Positions 27,201-34,126 are shown, counted from the stretch's first letter. The stretch is DNA of 64,000 bases from Fibrobacterota bacterium (GCA_019509785.1 JAEKLQ010000063.1:57234-121233); one strand, 5' to 3'. Made by a program: numbers and translations. The notes: generated by a model from the letters alone, not told the origin.

Positions 27201-27905
27201 CGCTTCAGCCGCCGCTTTCTTCTCGGCCAGCGCCTGGGCGATGCTATCGGCCTTGGCTTTCGCGCGGACCCTGGCTTCCTCGCGGGCAAGGCTATCCGCT
27301 TGCAGTTTTGCGACGCGCGCGGCCTCCAAAGCGGCCTTCTTTTCGGCCAGGACTTGGGCGACGCTATCGGCTTTAGCCTTGGCGCGTGCCTTGGCTTCTT
27401 CCCGGGCCAGGCTATCGGCCTGCAACTTCGCCACGCGGGCGGCTTCCAAAGCGGCCTTCTTCTCGGCCTGGACCTGGGCGATGCTATCGGCGCGGGCCTT
27501 CGCGAGGCGCGCCGCCTCTTCCTTGGCCAGGCGGGCCGCTTCCAGCTTGGCTTGGCGATTCGCCTCCAGGGCCGCCTTCTTTTCGGCCTGGACCTGCGCT
27601 ATGCTATCGGCCCGCACCTTCGCGAGGCGCGCCTTCTCTTCCTTGGCCAGACGGGAGGCTTCCGCCTTCGCAGAGCTGTCGGCCTTGGCCTGGGCGATAC
27701 GCTCTGCCTTCACCTGCGCGATGCTATCCGCCCGCGCCTTGGCCAGGCGCGCCGTTTCTTCCTTGGCTAGGCGGAGGGCCTCCGCTTTCGCCTGCCGATC
27801 CGCTTCGGCGGCGGCTTTCTTCTCGGCCTGGGTTTGCGCGATGCTATCCTGGCGCGCCTTCGCGAGGCGGGCGGTCTCTTCCTTAGCCAGGCGGGCTGCT
27901 TCCAT
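18249..27905 (-). CDS. Giant TPR protein, C-terminal 3218 codons (downstream of a frame break)
   Basis: The frame encodes a Lys/Ala/Glu coiled-coil region (about residues 1-350, repeats like RLAKEEAARLAKARADSIAQ), then almost 2900 residues of tetratricopeptide-type helical repeats to the C-terminus (KHGGDEGMLPADYR). Typical TPR signatures are AYEAKGAVAQALPLYQKLAK and WRYLGDAYRSEKRYPAALVAYKKA. Residues about 615-2270 hold two tandem copies of an 811-840 residue block. TPR arrays scaffold protein complexes; the specific partner is unknown. The ATG at 27905 has no Shine-Dalgarno sequence, and the protein would lack a signal peptide. The coiled-coil pattern simply continues from the upstream frame. 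It is therefore read as the main body of one approximately 3763-residue protein. A terminator follows. Confidence 0.8.
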   Translation of the reverse strand: MEAARLAKEETARLAKARQDSIAQTQAEKKAAAEADRQAKAEALRLAKEETARLAKARADSIAQVKAERIAQAKADSSAKAEASRLAKEEKARLAKVRADSIAQVQAEKKAALEANRQAKLEAARLAKEEAARLAKARADSIAQVQAEKKAALEAARVAKLQADSLAREEAKARAKAKADSVAQVLAEKKAALEAARVAKLQADSLAREEARVRAKAKADSIAQALAEKKAAAEAARIAKVKADSVAREEAKVRAQARADSLAKVEAERKAAREEAARLAKEEADRRAKERLDSLARVEADRKAKAEAERVAKEEAAKLAKEEAERRAKAKADSLAKVEEDRRLAAEAEKQFQGQVTALLAEQPAQLDTAAVLAKLQDRIARAKTSDSRLVEAEATIHFKQWNFRGVVDDFHKQKVLSANGNRMMALSLFELQDYKASLGYFRKMPNVSANRADWGKYIKTLLETKNKTLAVGQYEQYLAKYPDADDALAFLIDYYRQPLQKDKLIPKLELQLAKSPKDVALLSELISLYDKNSPKSIEYRERLLKENPEDSKQALALAQAYEAKGAVAQALPLYQKLAKDAPTDKAVNLKAGEISLQAKKPDEALPFLEAAHTADPADKKLTLRLAALYEDSKQQDKAAELYSAVMGVDPKDKAVQAKLLQLYTAKGDKEQIRGLLMRIDDADATAHQAQFQLAKTFLADGDKDKAYAYLAKALRNQPNNQEYLALLPSVVQSDDQVDAHFAALEKSAFLPGAKPELQAMVARGFGKRKNNLMSARLYAEAYSKDPKVLDGKREAVVSVYEAKNLELAGALAEKYLATDDKDRQIREIEVNSFTATNKPADKVREAIKGLAALDAEGAAKWSMKLAQLDLQAQDTASAIEHAKEWLNRNPKDAAGWRFLAPLVVKRAGQEETQIQVLEKLSQLEPANKGRYDLALGDLYLGKGDFESAEKAMSSATKASPANAALFFKLGEVETKLRKDKDAAAAYQRAYMLDRTNVQYARAYSASVDTKDEIKINLPLFQLLSKNGPSGDERKKLAQAYFLNADYANAAKEFEALLPADPDLAVKEPMVADAYMKSGQASKARALYEARLKDDPSNLQLLETVANIYKAEGNNQGYVTTVEKIVAADPKYKNYQLTLAQEREKSKDYKGALDQYSAWVSRNGGDLASVKAMHRLATQTGDTAALMDALVRLNREKVVDPAYRFQLAELDYKRSGNVGGVERLVKTHPEWKVGKGILVKEYLRTHAMPKLVPLQGFLLAESKTNKELLEPLADLYAMQKKTLQANIAYHDLLLAYPKDRETYTKVVKYSEANKSPYLPDVYRIGYEAFPDDMDVKRSYAATLGNTPKALAIYQEILEKETDVKIISKALGIALALNQTQAAAALLDKWTNVEPKEPKVWQQALAVHTQMHNVPRMIEDLEQLSRFFPNNKDYPLQLARLYEDGKQPDKAADMYQKALALDPKNKAVQNKLISLFTAQNRQPELRDLLLSIDKNDPTAHEAQYMLAKMFLADNDRDRAYVYATKALRNQPNNQLYLSLLPQTVITDEQVMANFPALEKFALLPGAKPELQVLVARGYAKKKNWIFANRLFADAYAKNPKLLDGNRDAVIAMSEAKNWPMAGKLADAYLQGAPSAPATPPGGATGNPPANAPVNAPGTDKDLVIQQIRYNAYVATAQPPEKLREALKGLVAVDPDANKYYLRLAQLDLAAHDTSVAVAHAREYLAKNPKETAGWKFLLPLVAKKPGQEDIYIQTLEKLVVLDPGMRARYDLELGNLYFEKGDFEGAEKSLSSAVKTSPANASLWFKLGETLVKLRKDKEAADKYARAYHLEPNNLTYARAYVRSVDTRDEIKANLPLFKTLAANGPSVDERKKLGMAYYLNGDYANAAKEFDWQLQGDPTVGTTDPMYADAYMKTGQTKKAQGLYEQRLATDPNNLPILETLAGIYKASGDQKDYVATVEKIVAVNPKYKGYQLILAVEKEKAKDYKGALQEYSEWVTRNAEDETALKSMHRLAEMQKDTAALMDALVRLTRKKGADPVYSFQMAEVDYVRSGNFTGIERLVKTHPTYTHGKIILIKAYYKKGAYSKMVPFLPFLSAQAKTDKSLSEPLADLYASMKKSGPANEAYFDAVHFDKKDRDLFDKAYKYAKDHDSPYRPALLKQGYEQFPDDGQLKFDYALTLGKTPKALDLYNEILQKDHNNLAVVRNAAEVSVALFKQADAIDHLTHWATLEPEQPRPWSLLVDIYTQQRNDTKLADALEHLSALSPKNGDLAFKAALADKKIGNKEKSLELLTKAVALNGTNPLYQKEFGLALFAAGQTARAKAPLLIADKSLKNDESINTALYNIYVAEKNKGLARERLRFLFALRPANKEYAYGLARLESDLKNPAGAVSILERPNLKDDLNADMSFLLLDGYFKLGQRDRAAALGPVLIRKFPEEAKQSLPLAILFYETKQRAKAKEILETYVRNTPSEEAFYYLGKCYYDEKNWEQAINSLDRADLNRPDVLRMLGESYIANKEPERAIKAYEDYYAKTKDIKVLAELYTLYKRTQDTEGTRAILERLIAAEPGNYDYRVELAELYRGKGDTKKAEAQYEMILKKIPNHPASNMNYGMILAARKDYAKATHMLETGLAKFPDSAMGWRYLGDAYRSEKRYPAALVAYKKAYKLQPNSLPLAVAKMQMTKEAGSSDELPGAYADVVRLDSSNVEAAAALADIRFNDRKYADAAALYAKVTSVKGNDKNLWANYGNALIETKDIEGAKRALQRAVDLGEKSPKVMTSLARIYKEEGNSEKAEAILSEMVKKDPRNHLAYYWLGQIALERNQPGVAEDYLKKAQVLAPTNPDYVEALARMQYGKDEFASAAKLLEPVKANLSTPGHLMYGDCLMKQGKNEAALAEINAVFVKDPSAPVLAKLAELQINKGNDREAIRLIEASDFKGDTTVQFALAKARVDSRETDRAREILDRLIKMNKYNAGYWHYRGLSYYYDHNYGKAKKDFDQALDINQDYMDAVYHIGLCLLKDGSSTDAKNYFKELSQHANASWQAKGFLGLAMAFEAERKYEAAENFLQKSNAAEENPEALSLLAKVLLKLRKPSEAEKNARRALELQPGNSVAVAAMGDVLLAQNRKPEAVSLVKKALEGNPNSCDLLIGSAKVNFAAGNYETSKQNSTYAISICPEEASPYYYAGVVADKKYDKKQAKDYFKAFKKHGGDEGMLPADYR
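21100..26060 (-). repeat. Tandem duplication of a 2.43-kb TPR block
   Basis: Two consecutive blocks (about 26060-23600 and 23600-21100) encode the same order of motifs: LRLAALYED / LQLARLYED, ALRNQPNN at about 25744 and 23311 (2433 bases apart), LPGAKPELQ, RYDLALGDLYLGKGDFESAEK / RYDLELGNLYFEKGDFEGAEK, TAALMDALVRL, and ERLVKTHP. The second copy carries an extra Pro/Ala/Gly-rich insert near 22930-23020. The copies have diverged at protein level, so the duplication is old. Confidence 0.8.
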
Positions 27906-28650
27906 CCGCCGCGGCCTTGGCCTGGGCGGTGCTGTCCTGCTTCGCCTTGGCGAGGCGGGCTGCCTCCTCCTTGGCCAACCGATCGGATTCGGCCTTGGTC
28001 TTGGCGGCGGCTTCCACGGCGGCCTTCTTCTCGGCCTGGGCCTGGGCCAAGCTGTCCTGACGGGCCTTCGCCACGCGCGCGGCCTCTTCCTTGGCGAGGC
28101 GGGCGGCTTCCGCCTTCGCGGTCTTGTCGGCTTCGGCGCTCGCCTTGGCCTGGGCTATGCTATCCTGCTTCGCCTTGGCAAGGCGGGCTGCGTCTTCCTT
28201 GGCCAGCCGATCGGATTCGGCCTTGGCTTCGGCTTTGACTGCCGCCGCCTTCTTAGCGGCGGCCGCTTCCGCATCCGCATTGGCCTTCTTTTCGGCTTGG
28301 GCTTGCGCGATGCTGTCCTGGCGGGCCTTGGCCAAGCGCGCCACTTCATCCTTGGCTTGGCGTTCGGCGGCGGCCTTCACTTCGGCGGCGGCCTTCTTCT
28401 CGGCTTGCGACTGCGCGATGCTGTCCTGCCGGGCCTTGGCCATCGCGGCCTTATCGGCTTCGGCGGCGGCGGCGTTGGCGATCGCTTGCGCCTTGGCGGC
28501 CTTGTCGGCGTCGGCCTTGGCTTCGGCAGCCTTCTTGGCGGCGGCGGCATCGGCGGCGACCTGGGCTTTCGCGGCGGCTTGGGCATCGGCTTCCGCCTTC
28601 GCCTTTTCAGCGGCGGACGGCGCGGACGGCGCCGCTGCTACCGGGGGAGC
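26850..28650 (-). repeat. Lys/Ala/Glu coiled-coil repeat region
   Basis: Imperfect units of roughly 40 residues are repeated many times across the two frames of the TPR gene. The core is variations on RLAKEEAARLAKARQDSIAQ followed by AQAEKKAAAEA. It predicts a long, charged, TolA-like helical rod separating the N-terminal TPR head from the large C-terminal array. The DNA is correspondingly repetitive. Confidence 0.8.
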
Positions 28651-29541
28651 GGCGGGCTTGGCCGGGGTTGCGGCAGGGGCCGCAGTGGCGGCGGGTTGGG
28701 CGGGAGCGGCGGCCGGTGCGGGCGTGGCGGCAGCGGTTTTGCCCGCTCCCTTGCCCAGGGCGGCCATGGACTTTTCCAACTTGGCGCGGTCGTCGGCGCG
28801 ATCGGTATAGAGGATCGCCTTCTTATAGGATTCGCGGGCGGCGTCGGGATCGATCTTGGCTTGGGCGTTGGCGAGGCCGGTCCAGTATTCGCCGTTATCC
28901 GGATGGTCCTTCACCAGTTCCTGGTAAACGCCGGCGGCCTTGGCGTAATCGCCGGTCTTATTGTAGGCGCGCGCCAGCTTGGCGGTATAGGCGGGATCGA
29001 AGTTCGGGAGCTTACGCAAATCCTCCAGCACCGCGATATAGTCGTTGACGTATTTCTCGCGGCCGGCGGCTTCGATCAAGGTCAGAAACTTGATCCCCGT
29101 AACCATGTCGCCCTTATTCAGGTTGAAGAGCTTTTTCACCACCGGCAGCTCGTCGTCCTGGCGGCCCGCGCCTTCCAAGGCGTTGGAGTAACCGAGCAGA
29201 ATGGAATAATCGTTGGGCTTAAGCTCCGAAGCCTTCTTGTAAGGTTCGACCGCTTTGGCGAACTCGCCCGACTCGACGTAGGCGGCGCCCAAGAGGTTCA
29301 AGGCCTCGGCGTAGTCGGGCTTCAGCTTGATGGCTTCCTGGAGGGAGCCGATGGCTTCGTCCACCGCTCCTTCCTGGTACATTTCGTTCGCGCGCTTGAA
29401 CCAATCTTCCGCGGTCTTAGGGCCGTCGGCCCGACCCGCGCCCGCCAAAGCGAGCACCATGGCCAGGATCAGGGAAGCATGCGCGCTTGCGCGTCCCAGG
29501 CAGAAGAAGGAAGATTTGCGGTTGAACGTGCGATAAGACAT
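27883..29541 (-). CDS. Giant TPR protein, N-terminal part with signal peptide (upstream of the frame break)
   Basis: The frame encodes 552 residues. The start at 29541 has GGAG about seven bases upstream and gives MSYRTFNRKSSFFCLGRASA followed by a hydrophobic segment ending ALAGAGRA, a Sec signal peptide. Residues 30-250 are TPRs (WFKRANEMYQEGAVDEAIGS, ALNLLGAAYVESGEFAKAVE). An Ala/Pro linker and a Lys/Ala coiled coil follow (AKARQDSIAQAQAEKKA). The frame stops after DGSSPPG at 27883, exactly where the next frame continues with EAARLAKEE. Removing one base in the 23-base overlap would join both frames. The protein is therefore exported, and the giant C-terminal array is expected in the periplasm or at the surface. 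Confidence 0.8.
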   Translation of the reverse strand: MSYRTFNRKSSFFCLGRASAHASLILAMVLALAGAGRADGPKTAEDWFKRANEMYQEGAVDEAIGSLQEAIKLKPDYAEALNLLGAAYVESGEFAKAVEPYKKASELKPNDYSILLGYSNALEGAGRQDDELPVVKKLFNLNKGDMVTGIKFLTLIEAAGREKYVNDYIAVLEDLRKLPNFDPAYTAKLARAYNKTGDYAKAAGVYQELVKDHPDNGEYWTGLANAQAKIDPDAARESYKKAILYTDRADDRAKLEKSMAALGKGAGKTAAATPAPAAAPAQPAATAAPAATPAKPAAPPVAAAPSAPSAAEKAKAEADAQAAAKAQVAADAAAAKKAAEAKADADKAAKAQAIANAAAAEADKAAMAKARQDSIAQSQAEKKAAAEVKAAAERQAKDEVARLAKARQDSIAQAQAEKKANADAEAAAAKKAAAVKAEAKAESDRLAKEDAARLAKAKQDSIAQAKASAEADKTAKAEAARLAKEEAARVAKARQDSLAQAQAEKKAAVEAAAKTKAESDRLAKEEAARLAKAKQDSTAQAKAAADGSSPPG

Positions 29542-29826
29542 GTTGTCTCCAGTGAGAATCGGCATCAAAAATGATTTTTAAAATCCAGCAATCAAGCGAA
29601 GGGTTCGCCCTATCCCCAGCGAGATCCTAAGGCTCGGACAATGTGCCTTCGGATCGCTCCAAGTCACCGGAAAGCAAGGATTTCCGGAAACCCCTGCAAA
29701 GATAGATAAATCCGGTAAACTAGACGGGTAAAACGGGCCCGCCGATGGGGTACTCATGGGGCTTCAGGCCCCGATTTATCGCGGGTCCGGGCCGGAGCGG
29801 AAACCAGGCGCGCCTCGCCCCATGCC
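29542..29826. other. Intergenic region upstream of the TPR gene
   Basis: These 285 bases hold no gene that I can support. The part next to the TPR start (29560-29600) is A/T-rich and is the likely promoter region for the minus-strand TPR gene, but no clear -35/-10 pair stands out. A short palindrome TTTCCGGAAA lies near 29670. The left-over part borders the 3' end of epmA, so no terminator for epmA is evident here. Confidence 0.5.
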
Positions 29827-30807
29827 TCAGGCATTTTCCCAAGCGAAAGAAAGCGTGGGGCCGATTTCCGGCAGGCGTAAGGCCCATTGGACCAGCCGAT
29901 CGAAGCCCATGGCCACGCCTGCGCAGGGCGGCAGCCCCCGCTCCAGATCGGCAAGGAGCGCGGGATCGATGGGGAGTTCCGGCTTCCCATGGGCGCGGCG
30001 CTTGCCGTTTTCGGCATGGAACCTCCGGGCGTATTCCCCGGGATCGGCCAGCTCGAGATAACCGTTCCCTAATTCCATTCCGCCCCCATAGACCTCGAAG
30101 CGTTCGGCGATGCGGGGATCATCGGGGCGGACTTGGGCTTGGGCGGCTTGCTCGGCGGGAAAGCCCGCGACGAAGGTGAGCATGGCAGGATCGAGACCGG
30201 GCTCGACGAGATGGGCCATTAGGAAATCCAGCACGTCGGCGCGGGCGGGCAAGGTCTCCGGCGCAGGCAGGCGGCCTTGGGCCGCTGGCAGGGCCAGCAG
30301 GGCTTCGCGATCGAGGACATGCGGGTCGTCCCCGAGGGCGGCCCGGAACGCGTCGCGGTATTCCAGCCGTTGGATCGGGACATCCGGGCGCAGCATTCGG
30401 CACAACGCTTCCACCTCGTTCATCAGGTCCGCCAGGGAAAAACCTTTACGATACCATTCCAGCATGGTGAATTCGGGATTGTGCCGTTCGCCGCGTTCGC
30501 CGTTCCGGAAGGCCTTGCAGATCTGGTAGATGTCCGGGAAGCCGTGGCATAACAGCCGTTTCATATGCGGTTCGGGCGAGGTCTGCAGGAAATAATCCCG
30601 GTCCGCGGGGGCGGGGGCGTTCGCATGGCCTAGCGCGCGCCAGCGCGCCGCGAACACATCGATGTGGCAATCCAGGGAGATGCCTCGGGAAAGGCTCGGG
30701 GTTTCGACTTCCAGCACGTCGCGCTCGCGGAAGAATTCCCGCACGCGACGCAGGGCCTCCGCTCGGTAGCGGAGGATTTCGGGGTCCGGCCTACTTGGCC
30801 CGCTCAA
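29827..30807 (-). CDS. epmA: EF-P lysine ligase EpmA (class II lysyl-tRNA synthetase paralogue)
   Basis: A 326-residue protein that activates (R)-beta-lysine and attaches it to EF-P. It corresponds to the catalytic domain of LysRS without the anticodon-binding domain: motif 1 region VREFFRERDVLEVETPSLS, FLQTSPEPHMKRLL, motif 2 FRNGERGERHNPEFTMLEW, and motif 3 GVAMGFDRLVQWAL. The gene overlaps the 3' end of efp by 17 bases, and epmB lies divergently next to efp, so all parts of the pathway sit together. The modification helps ribosomes pass polyproline stretches. Confidence 0.93.
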   Translation of the reverse strand: MSGPSRPDPEILRYRAEALRRVREFFRERDVLEVETPSLSRGISLDCHIDVFAARWRALGHANAPAPADRDYFLQTSPEPHMKRLLCHGFPDIYQICKAFRNGERGERHNPEFTMLEWYRKGFSLADLMNEVEALCRMLRPDVPIQRLEYRDAFRAALGDDPHVLDREALLALPAAQGRLPAPETLPARADVLDFLMAHLVEPGLDPAMLTFVAGFPAEQAAQAQVRPDDPRIAERFEVYGGGMELGNGYLELADPGEYARRFHAENGKRRAHGKPELPIDPALLADLERGLPPCAGVAMGFDRLVQWALRLPEIGPTLSFAWENA

Positions 30808-31357
30808 CGTATTCGCCGGTCCGCGTATCGATCTTGACCTTGTCGCCCGTGCTGATGAACAAGGGAATCTGCACTTCCGCGCCCGTCTGCACGGTGGCGG
30901 CCTTGGTCACGTTGTTCGAGGTGTCGCCTTTGACGGCCGGCTCGGTGTAGGTGATGAGGAGATCCATGAATACGGGAGGGGTCACCGAAATCGGCTTGTC
31001 GCCCCAGAACGAGATGTCGCACTCGGTGTTCTCGAGCAGCCATCTCTCGGCGCCCTCCATGGCGTCCTTGGGGATCTCCACCTGCTCGTAGGACTTGGTG
31101 TCCATGAAGGTATAGTTCACGCCATCCGTGTAGAGGAATTGCATGGTGGTATTCGTGATGTCCGCTTCTTCGAAGGTATCGCCGGACTTGAAGGTCTTCT
31201 CGAGCTGGCGCCCGGTGATGAGGTTCTTCAGCTTGACGCGATTGAAGGCTTGGCCTTTGCCGGGCTTCACGAACTCGTTTTCGACGATCATGCAGGGCTG
31301 GGCATCGAACATGATCTTCATGCGCTTCCTGAACTCGTTCGTGCTTACCATGCCCAT
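30791..31357 (-). CDS. efp: Elongation factor P
   Basis: A 188-residue translation factor that binds between the P and E sites. The loop KPGKGQAF places the modified lysine at residue 34, the same position as in E. coli, in agreement with the EpmA/EpmB enzymes encoded alongside. The C-terminal domain carries the signature IPLFISTGDKVKIDTRTGEY. The start at 31357 is preceded by GGAGG eight bases upstream; the in-frame ATG two codons later is an alternative. The sequence upstream (about 31375-31400) is A/T-rich and must hold promoters for efp and perhaps epmB. Confidence 0.96.
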   Translation of the reverse strand: MGMVSTNEFRKRMKIMFDAQPCMIVENEFVKPGKGQAFNRVKLKNLITGRQLEKTFKSGDTFEEADITNTTMQFLYTDGVNYTFMDTKSYEQVEIPKDAMEGAERWLLENTECDISFWGDKPISVTPPVFMDLLITYTEPAVKGDTSNNVTKAATVQTGAEVQIPLFISTGDKVKIDTRTGEYVERAK

Positions 31358-31465
31358 GATGCCCGCCTCCGGAATGATTGGCTATATTCGTATCGTTAAA
31401 GAACGCGAGGGATGGCGTGGCTTCCGCGCCCAGCCTCGAAATCGGGGCAACAAGGTAGCAAAAGC

Positions 31466-32485
31466 ATGGGATTCCAACCAAGCGCGCCCGTCGCAGGCCC
31501 CCTCGCATGGCAAAAGGAAATGCAGGCGGCTTTCCGGAGCCTGGGGCCATTGCTCGCTTACCTCGGGCTGGACCCGCATGCCGCGCCCGAGGCCTTGGAC
31601 GCCGATCCCGCCTTTCCCATCCTGGTCCCCCGCCCCTTCGCCGCGCGCATGGCCAAGGGCGATTGGGCCGATCCCCTGCTGGCCCAAGTGCTGCCCCGGG
31701 CGCGGGAAGCGGCCGAAGTCGCCGGCTTCGCCGCCGATGCCGTGGGCGATCTCCCCTCCCAGGTGGTTCCCGGCGTGTTGCATAAGTACGCTTCCCGGGC
31801 CCTGTTGATGGTTTCGCACCAATGCGCGGTGCATTGCCGCTATTGCTTCCGGCGCGAATTCCCCTATGGCGATCTCCCGCGCGGCCGCGATGACTGGGAT
31901 AAGGCCTGGGACTACCTGGCGGAAGCCGAGGGCGTGGACGAGATCGTTTTCAGCGGCGGCGATCCGCTCTTCCTAGACAACCGCAAACTGGCCTCCCTGC
32001 TGGAACGGGCCGCTTCCCTTCCCCGTATCCGCACCATCCGTTTCCACACGCGCATCCCGGTGGTGTTGCCCTCCCGCCTGGAAACCGATCTGCTCGACCT
32101 GCTGCGCGCGGCGGCTTCCCGCCAGGCGTTGGTGGTGGTCATCCACGCCAACCATGCCCGGGAATTGGGACCGGATTGCGACGCGGCCCTGGCGGCCTTG
32201 CGCTCCACGGGCGCTTTGCTGCTCAACCAGTCGGTTTTGCTGCGCCGCATCAACGACGATGCGGACGCGCTGGCGGATTTGTCGCGGGCCTTGATTGCCC
32301 GCGGCGTGCTCCCGTACTACCTGCATCAGCTGGATCGCGTGCAGGGCACGGCGCATTTCGAAGTCGCGGAAGCCGAAGGACGCGCCCTGATGGAGGAGCT
32401 CCGGGGGAAACTTCCCGGTTACGCCGTGCCGCGCTACGTGCGGGAGATCGCCGGGGAGCGGAACAAGACTCCCCTGGCCGGTTGA
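31466..32485 (+). CDS. epmB: EF-P beta-lysylation protein EpmB (lysine 2,3-aminomutase-like)
   Basis: A radical SAM, PLP-dependent enzyme of 339 residues that makes (R)-beta-lysine for EF-P. The cluster motif is CAVHCRYCF with cysteines 120, 124 and 127. EIVFSGGDPLFLDNRKL and RIRTIRFHTRIPVVLPSRL are conserved in the KamA/EpmB family, and LPYYLHQLDRVQGTAHFEV contains the PLP-lysine region. It is short like EpmB, lacking the C-terminal extension of KamA. ATG 31466 was chosen over the upstream ATG 31412 because homology begins there and AAGG lies upstream. It is transcribed divergently from efp-epmA. Confidence 0.92.
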   Translation: MGFQPSAPVAGPLAWQKEMQAAFRSLGPLLAYLGLDPHAAPEALDADPAFPILVPRPFAARMAKGDWADPLLAQVLPRAREAAEVAGFAADAVGDLPSQVVPGVLHKYASRALLMVSHQCAVHCRYCFRREFPYGDLPRGRDDWDKAWDYLAEAEGVDEIVFSGGDPLFLDNRKLASLLERAASLPRIRTIRFHTRIPVVLPSRLETDLLDLLRAAASRQALVVVIHANHARELGPDCDAALAALRSTGALLLNQSVLLRRINDDADALADLSRALIARGVLPYYLHQLDRVQGTAHFEVAEAEGRALMEELRGKLPGYAVPRYVREIAGERNKTPLAG

Positions 32486-32524
32486 TTTCCCGATCCTCCC
32501 AGCCCCGGCTGCTGGGCTCCCCGC

Positions 32525-34126
32525 TCAGAAATTATTCGTGACGCTCAAGTGCACGAACCCGTTGGCGATGGCCCGATCGGGATTCAAGGCATAGCTGATC
32601 CCGAAGGTCCAATCCCGGCCGCCCGATTCCAATCCCGCGCCGTAGCCGATAACCCGCCGCCACCAGATATCCCCCGTCCCCACGCGATCGATGAACCCCG
32701 GCACGGCGAAAACGGCCGCCCGGCTGCCCGGAGCCAACAGGAATTGGATTTCCAGGTTCGCGTAAGCGTAGGCGTCGGTCAGGAATTCGCGCTCGCGGAA
32801 ACCGCGGATGGTATTGGCCCCGCCTAGCTCGAAGAGATCGCCCCGATCCGGATGGATCTCCAAGGGCCAATCGCTCGCGGCGGAAAGCAGGGAATAAAAA
32901 ACCCAACGGCCCGCATTGGCCCATAGTCCCAGCTCGTCGATGGATTGGGCCAGGAAGCGGGAGGAGTCGGAGGCTTGCCGGCGGACCGCGTTGAGGCGCG
33001 CCGACCAGCGCGCCCCGTTCAGGGTGGACGGGACGCGATCCCTCGCATCGTATTGGAATCCCAGTCCTGCGATCTGCGCATCGGAACGGGTGCCGGCAAG
33101 GTAATCCCGGTTGTACTGCCGCCCAAAGGAGATGGACAGGCGCGAGCGGAAATCGAGATCCTGGAACAGGGTGAGATCGCCGCGCAGTTCCTGGTAGACC
33201 GAATCCTCGATGGCGGCGGAAAGGTCCAGGCGCGCGCCGACCTGCGTGGACAGGAGCCACGGTTCCACGTATCCGAGCTTGGCGTCCTTGCGGCCCGCCG
33301 TGCCGGCGGCGCCCGCCGCGCCAGGGGCCCCCGCCGCGCCTTCGCTTCCCGAGCCGGCATCGGCCGAAGTCCGGCTGTCGAAGGCGAAGTCCAGATCGCG
33401 GGCCGTGCCGCGCAGATTGATCAGGTGGATGTCCAGATAGCCGTTGAGCCCGTCCCCGTTTTTTTTCTCCGAATCGTATCCGAGGATTCCGCTTAGGCGG
33501 TTTCCCTTCAGATCCGTGAGGGCGAGCCCGGGATAGATCAGGTTACGGACGGAATCGCGATACATCGCCGTGGGCACGACGGCTTCGTAATAGCCGGTGC
33601 GGGATAGGCGCGCCTCCGCCAGCCGTAAGCGCGTTTCGCTGAACGCTTCCCCGAAGCGGAGTAACGACAGGCGATCGAGGGCTTCGGGAGTCGTGCGGCT
33701 TCCGTAACCCTTGAACCCCCCGTGACGGAAGCCTTCGCCAGCGTCCACGGCCACCTTCAGATCGGCGATGGGCGCGCCGGGACGGACGGAGAAGTCCACC
33801 GAGACGGACGCGAAGGGCCGCCCATGATCGACCAGCCAGGCGCGCGCGCGTTCGCCCACGATGGAGACGTACGCGGCGGTGGCGGGCGATCCCTCGAATT
33901 CGGCGATGCCCAGCCCTACGGCGGTGAAGGGGCCGCCTGCCACGTCGATCCGGCCCAAGCGATAGAGCGGTCCTGGTTCCAGCGATCCATCCGCATCGTG
34001 GGCGGCGGCCAGATGGCCTTGGGACATGAGGCGGGCCACGGTATCGGCCGGAGGCGGATCGGACCAGGCGACGATCGCCAGCAAGGCGATAGCGGATAAA
34101 ATCCGCATCGGTATACGCGGGCTCAT
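32525..34126 (-). CDS. BamA/TamA-like outer membrane barrel protein with POTRA-like N-terminus
   Basis: A 533-residue exported protein. An N-terminal signal (MRILSAIALLAIVAWS, possibly starting at 34108) precedes POTRA-like segments: LYRLGRIDVAGGPF, then FRHGGFKGYGSRTTPEALDR and FSETRLRLAEARLSRTGYYE. The rest is rich in alternating aromatic strands with the Omp85-type GGANTIRGFREREF motif (which resembles the VRGF motif), and ends in a terminal Phe. It belongs to the Omp85/D15 superfamily; either membrane-protein insertion or secretion of a partner is possible. A Gly/Ala-rich insert lies in an extracellular loop near 33300-33360. Its ATG overlaps the stop of the upstream 1078-residue gene by one base, so they are translationally linked. 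Confidence 0.75.
   Translation of the reverse strand: MSPRIPMRILSAIALLAIVAWSDPPPADTVARLMSQGHLAAAHDADGSLEPGPLYRLGRIDVAGGPFTAVGLGIAEFEGSPATAAYVSIVGERARAWLVDHGRPFASVSVDFSVRPGAPIADLKVAVDAGEGFRHGGFKGYGSRTTPEALDRLSLLRFGEAFSETRLRLAEARLSRTGYYEAVVPTAMYRDSVRNLIYPGLALTDLKGNRLSGILGYDSEKKNGDGLNGYLDIHLINLRGTARDLDFAFDSRTSADAGSGSEGAAGAPGAAGAAGTAGRKDAKLGYVEPWLLSTQVGARLDLSAAIEDSVYQELRGDLTLFQDLDFRSRLSISFGRQYNRDYLAGTRSDAQIAGLGFQYDARDRVPSTLNGARWSARLNAVRRQASDSSRFLAQSIDELGLWANAGRWVFYSLLSAASDWPLEIHPDRGDLFELGGANTIRGFREREFLTDAYAYANLEIQFLLAPGSRAAVFAVPGFIDRVGTGDIWWRRVIGYGAGLESGGRDWTFGISYALNPDRAIANGFVHLSVTNNF

Noticed and set aside
26635..29574. Plus-strand open frame of 979 codons opposite the coiled-coil region
   Set aside because: It is Ala/Ser/Phe/Arg low complexity, the direct antisense reading of Lys/Ala/Glu repeats. 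The minus strand has signal peptide, ribosome-binding site and TPRs.
32498..32516. CCCAGC/GCTGGG hairpin between epmB and the barrel gene
   Set aside because: The stem is only six bp and no T-tract follows on either strand, so a terminator call is not supported.
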